Origin: Hydnum rufescens UP504
Taxonomy: Eukaryota; Basidiomycota; Agaricomycetes; Cantharellales; Hydnaceae
Assembly (NCBI GenBank): GCA_014904985.1
Contig: MU129042.1
Span: 165,011-175,097 of the forward strand
Reading direction: 5' to 3'
DNA length: 10,087 nt
Part shown: in pieces, positions 8,290-10,087 of the stretch
How the letters are laid out: each line of letters opens with the position of its first letter
Position numbering within the stretch: the stretch's first letter is position 1
The notes under the pieces: generated by a model
Databases searched by the model: none
What the model was told of the DNA's origin: nothing
Seen by the model: the letters and a program-made list of their open reading frames with translations, nothing else
Translations under genes and position numbers: made by a program

Positions 8290-8325
8290 TTAGGTACCAT
8301 TTCATGCCCCAAACATGGTACCTAA
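8290..8325. repeat. Perfect 11-bp inverted repeat
   Basis: TTAGGTACCAT (8290-8300) and ATGGTACCTAA (8315-8325) are exact reverse complements around a 14-base loop. It sits immediately before the point where Gypsy pol coding sequence begins, so it may mark an insertion boundary. Confidence 0.8.
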
Positions 8326-8330
8326 CTTAG

Positions 8331-8564
8331 GTAGGGTATATAACTGACCAGCCTGTCCACTGGAAGGGCTATCCGGCCTCTGATAACGAATGGGTCCCGG
8401 AGGCTAACCTAGAAAATGCTCCGGACATCGTTCAAACATTCCACCGGACCCATCCGGAAGCCCCCAGACAGATCAATGCCCTAGAGTTCGCCTCCATACC
8501 CTTCCGAACCAATGAATTCCTTACGGAAACCCCCTCAGATCTCCCGGACTGGTCGATTCACTAA
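8331..8564 (+). pseudogene. pol: C-terminal end of Gypsy pol with chromodomain, 5'-truncated
   Basis: Chromodomains at the end of chromovirus integrase bind modified histone tails and steer integration to heterochromatin. From about 8352 the frame reads PVHWKGYPASDNEWVPEANL then ENAPDIVQTFHRTHP. This is the second half of a chromodomain: the W-K-G-Y-P strand, the 'N.W.P..NL' turn and the C-terminal helix. About 30 more codons follow to a TAA at 8562-8564. The first strand and the N-terminal aromatic cage residue are missing, since only VGYITDQ precedes and a TAG closes the frame at 8328-8330. It is therefore cut at its 5' side, most simply by an insertion or deletion junction at about 8340. 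No ATG-initiated product is likely. Confidence 0.85.
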
Positions 8565-8630
8565 ACGATTTACGAAACAGAGGTGTACGAAACACGGGAT
8601 TTACGAGACACAAGTTTGACAATGAAGGTA
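8565..8630 (+). other. Spacer between pol stop and the antisense gene's 3' end
   Basis: Contains loosely repeated AC(G)AAAC/TACGA words (TTTACGAAAC, TGTACGAAAC, TTTACGAGAC). The pol gene and the antisense gene converge here with only 66 bases between their stop codons. Confidence 0.5.
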
Positions 8631-8644
8631 TCAACTACTCCACC

Positions 8645-8712
8645 TCCCCGTCGTCATCATCGTCGCCTCGTTGTCGTTGTCGTTGTCATCATCATCATCC
8701 TCGTCCTCGTCC
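8645..8712. repeat. Trinucleotide-rich tract (CGT/CAT/TCG/TTG)
   Basis: Low-complexity triplet run on the plus strand that codes on the minus strand for the acidic Asp/Asn/Glu tail of the antisense gene. It is prone to length change without loss of frame. Confidence 0.8.
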
Positions 8713-9116
8713 GACAGATCAATGAGTTCGCCAGTATGCTGGCGCTTATGACTATGACGGGATTCCGAACCCGCCGCAGCAGCCGACTCCGGTCCTCCAG
8801 ATATCCCTCGCCACTCCGGATGCTCCAAGACCAGACGAGGATACTCCGACGTTGCACGAGGCCGTTCCGAGGCTGGACGAGGCAACAGATGTCGCACGAT
8901 CGTGTCCAGGGAATCCCTCACCTCACCCATGGACATCACCATCTCCTCCGCAGCCCGTGCCTGCCTTTCCAATGCCTCCGCGGACTGTTTATGTGCTAGC
9001 GCACTTTGCTCCGCAGCCACGGCCAATCGTTGCTGAACTCCTGGCGTCGGAGCACGAGCACGACCCCGCCCAGCCGCCGACGTCTCCGCCCCGGACCCTC
9101 CCTCCTTGCCCAAGTT

Positions 9117-9246
9117 GCATCAAGCCTTCACCATGAAGCACGCCTGGCACGCCCGCGCTCCAGGCTTATCCGCCTGCGGAACACAGCGAATCCACTGTTG
9201 GACACAGCGGAACGCAGCGAATCCGCTGTTGGACACAGCGGAAACA
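9117..9246 (-). other. Six-cysteine cluster with Zn2Cys6-like spacing (split by duplication)
   Basis: The first cysteine codon is at 9244-9246 and the last at 9117-9119. All six cysteines are present. The ring is broken only by the 31-bp duplication between cysteines two and three and by a TGA just before the last cysteine. Confidence 0.6.
9177..9238. repeat. 31-bp tandem duplication
   Basis: The units 9177-9207 and 9208-9238 differ at two of 31 positions (A/G both times). The word CGGAA recurs at 9239. The period is not a multiple of three, so it shifts the antisense gene's frame inside the cysteine cluster. It encodes the repeated CVQQ(R/W)IRCVP block. Confidence 0.95.
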
Positions 9247-9256
9247 CACTGTAGAC

Positions 9257-9308
9257 CTGGAATGCGTCACCAAGGTGCCATGGACAGAGAACAACACACA
9301 GAACTCAC
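9257..9308 (-). other. Spliceosomal intron, 52 nt
   Basis: It begins GTGAGT directly after ...CTT ATG CC and ends TTCCAG. Removing it keeps frame and joins the coiled-coil exon to the CFRC cysteine pair. A TGAC near the 3' end could serve as branch site. Length and donor are typical of mushroom introns. Read unspliced, the frame stops within the donor itself (TGA at 9305-9307). Confidence 0.7.
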
Positions 9309-9360
9309 GGCATAAGCGCAGGATCCTCATGGATCCTCCTGGCAAGGTCGTCCGCCTTGG

Positions 9361-9432
9361 CCTTAGCCTCAGCAGCGGCCTTAGCCTCCGCAGCGGCCTT
9401 AGCCTCTGCAGCTGCCTTGGCTTCCGCCACAG
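9361..9432 (-). repeat. 18-bp coding repeat, four units
   Basis: Four units of 18 bp starting CCTTRGCYTC on the plus strand, at 9361, 9379, 9397 and 9415. They encode the AEAKAA repeats of the coiled coil on the minus strand. The period preserves frame. Confidence 0.9.
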
Positions 9433-9615
9433 CCTTGCGCCTTGCGGCCTCACGCCTCTCCTCCTCCGCTACACGCTCCTCCTCCTCCTGGGCCTCCTGG
9501 AGGGCCTGCGCAGCCTCTTCTGCACGCATACGAGCCTCATCGAGTTTAGATCTACAAGGGTTGGACATGATGGTAGTGGAAATTCTCCGGCTGTCTCCGC
9601 GGATCGATCCGTCTC

Positions 9616-9636
9616 GCCTGTTCGGGACGAACAGGC
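9616..9636. repeat. Hairpin beside the polypurine tract
   Basis: GCCTGTTCG and CGAACAGGC are exact 9-bp reverse complements around a 3-base loop. It ends two bases before the polypurine tract, so it would form a stem in element RNA next to the plus-strand primer. Confidence 0.85.
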
Positions 9637-9638
9637 TT

Positions 9639-9651
9639 AAGAGGGGGGTAA
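9639..9651 (+). promoter_or_regulatory. Polypurine tract
   Basis: AAGAGGGGGGTAA directly precedes the TGTCAGGG start of the LTR. In Gypsy elements this purine run survives RNase H and primes plus-strand DNA synthesis. Confidence 0.8.
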
Positions 9652-9921
9652 TGTCAGGGTTCGTCCGCTTCTTTCTGATAACTCCGGTTTGCTTCCGATT
9701 TGTCTCCGGTGCTCTCCGGGCTCCGTCAGTTTATTTCTTCTTGTTTCCGTTTGCTTCCGAGTTCGTTCTGTCACGTTTCATTTCTCTTTCATTTCCTTTG
9801 ATTCCGAGTTACCCATGCTAGTACCTGTCCTTGTTCCTGGCTGCTCCCCTGTCCCTGTTTCCACCTCCCTTGTAACCACCCTCCCCCTTGATGATCACTC
9901 CCTCGTAGTATAGCTGTCCTG

Positions 9922-9927
9922 TATAAG
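9922..9927 (+). promoter_or_regulatory. LTR TATA box
   Basis: TATAAG in CTGTATAAGTAG, 270 bases into the LTR and followed by a GC-rich stretch. This is the usual place for the U3 promoter, with the transcript start expected roughly 25-35 bases downstream. Confidence 0.65.
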
Positions 9928-9966
9928 TAGTCCGGGGGCGAAGTCCAGAGGCCTCAGCTTTGGTCT

Positions 9967-10063
9967 CTCAGGATTTCCGCTATTACCCCGGACTACAGGT
10001 TTGTCCTTGTACTTCCTTATGTCTTCTATGAAAACTCAGGATTTCTGCTATTACCCGGACTAC
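9967..10063 (+). repeat. Two direct copies of a ~30-bp block in the LTR
   Basis: 9967-9996 and 10035-10063 share CTCAGGATTTCYGCTATTAC and CCCGGACTAC, differing by one substitution and one missing C. The offset is about 68 bases. They lie downstream of the TATA box, probably in the transcribed R/U5 part. Confidence 0.85.
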
Positions 10064-10087
10064 GTTCCGAGTGTGGTCCAGCTGACC

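Larger units (their letters stand above)
8631..9568 (-). pseudogene. Antisense accessory gene: coiled coil, six-cysteine cluster, acidic tail
   Basis: Two exons on the minus strand. Exon 1 (9568-9309) starts at an ATG with A at -3. It encodes an Ala/Glu/Lys-rich helix with EAQEEEERVAEEERREAARR and four AEAKAA-type repeats, then LARRIHEDPALMP. A GTGAGT...TTCCAG intron (9308-9257) follows. Exon 2 opens STVCFRCVQQRIRC and, after a frame change, gives CVPQADKPGARACQACFMVKA, a TGA (9120-9122) and CNLG. Together the cysteines follow C-x2-C-x6-C-x11-C-x2-C-x6-C, the spacing of fungal Zn2Cys6 binuclear clusters. A second helical stretch (QRLAVAAEQSALAHKQSAEA) and an acidic tail (GELIDLSDEDEDDDDDNDND) precede the TGA stop at 8631. 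The reading frame is broken by a 31-bp tandem duplication and the TGA. Coiled coil plus zinc cluster suggests a dimeric DNA-binding protein. This role is inferred. It lies wholly between pol and the 3' LTR of the chromovirus. Confidence 0.65.
8331..10087 (+). mobile_element. 3' part of a Ty3/Gypsy chromovirus (pol end, antisense gene, 3' LTR)
   Basis: On the plus strand it comprises the end of pol with a chromodomain (stop at 8562-8564), about 1.1 kb holding an antisense gene, a polypurine tract at 9639-9651 and the LTR start TGTCAGGG at 9652. This is the order expected at the 3' end of a Gypsy element. The upstream part of pol (reverse transcriptase, integrase core) is missing: coding similarity starts abruptly at about 8340. 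The LTR continues past the window edge. The element is separate from the minus-strand Gypsy relic on the left. Confidence 0.8.
9652..10087 (+). repeat. 3' long terminal repeat, incomplete at window edge
   Basis: Starts TG at 9652 immediately after the polypurine tract. The first 270 bases are pyrimidine-rich with TTTGCTTCCGA-type words repeated at 9685 and 9748. A TATA box lies at 9922 and two copies of a 30-bp block follow it. The closing CA and the target-site duplication are outside the window. No protein is encoded, and frames through it are chance openings. Confidence 0.8.

Noticed and set aside
8583..8999. 138-codon plus-strand frame after pol
   Set aside because: Its His/Arg/Val runs are a mirror of the acidic tail and coiled-coil codons of the antisense gene.
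9357..9821. Plus-strand Ala/Ser-rich frame running across the polypurine tract into the LTR
   Set aside because: Its Ala/Ser repeats are the reverse of the AEAKAA repeats, and the rest reads through LTR DNA.

Overview
The window looks like transposon-dense chromatin from a basidiomycete fungus, most likely a mushroom-forming Agaricomycete. The evidence is the residue patterns of two Ty3/Gypsy-type elements, a chromodomain at the end of a pol gene, a gene fragment resembling the C-terminal part of KDZ/CxC-associated mushroom proteins, and one clear 52-nt GT...AG intron. No ordinary host housekeeping gene, rRNA, tRNA or CRISPR array was seen. Family assignments rest on pattern recognition without database searches.

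Left part (1-5753): two related Gypsy gag-protease copies lie tail to tail. The minus-strand copy runs from a start codon at about 5753 down to about 1150. In order it holds a Gag core, a CCHC zinc knuckle (4800-4841), an aspartic protease (DNGS at 3628-3639, VILGQPWL at 3403-3426) and a long region of unknown function. It has one frameshift near 4335-4410 and six in-frame stops, every one of them TGA. The plus-strand copy (1-1147) is much more decayed and mirrors 2850-3926, giving a large imperfect inverted repeat. No reverse transcriptase, RNase H, integrase or LTR was found for either copy.

Middle (5754-8340): a non-coding leader, then a degenerate tandem array with a 162-bp period, then about 650 bp with no recognisable gene. 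Next comes an intact 208-codon plus-strand reading frame (7412-8038) resembling the C-terminal portion of KDZ-transposase-associated proteins. It is followed by a 10-bp minisatellite and an 11-bp perfect inverted repeat that sits at the edge of another element.

Right part (8331-10087): the 3' end of a different, plus-strand Gypsy chromovirus. It has the end of pol with a chromodomain (to 8564), then an antisense accessory gene (9568 to 8631), a hairpin, a polypurine tract and the start of the 3' LTR at 9652, with a TATA box at 9922. The LTR runs off the window.

The most interesting object is the antisense gene. Its first exon encodes an alanine-rich coiled coil. A 52-nt intron joins it to a six-cysteine cluster with the spacing C-x2-C-x6-C-x11-C-x2-C-x6-C, followed by a second helical stretch and an acidic tail. 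In this copy it is broken by a 31-bp tandem duplication and a TGA.
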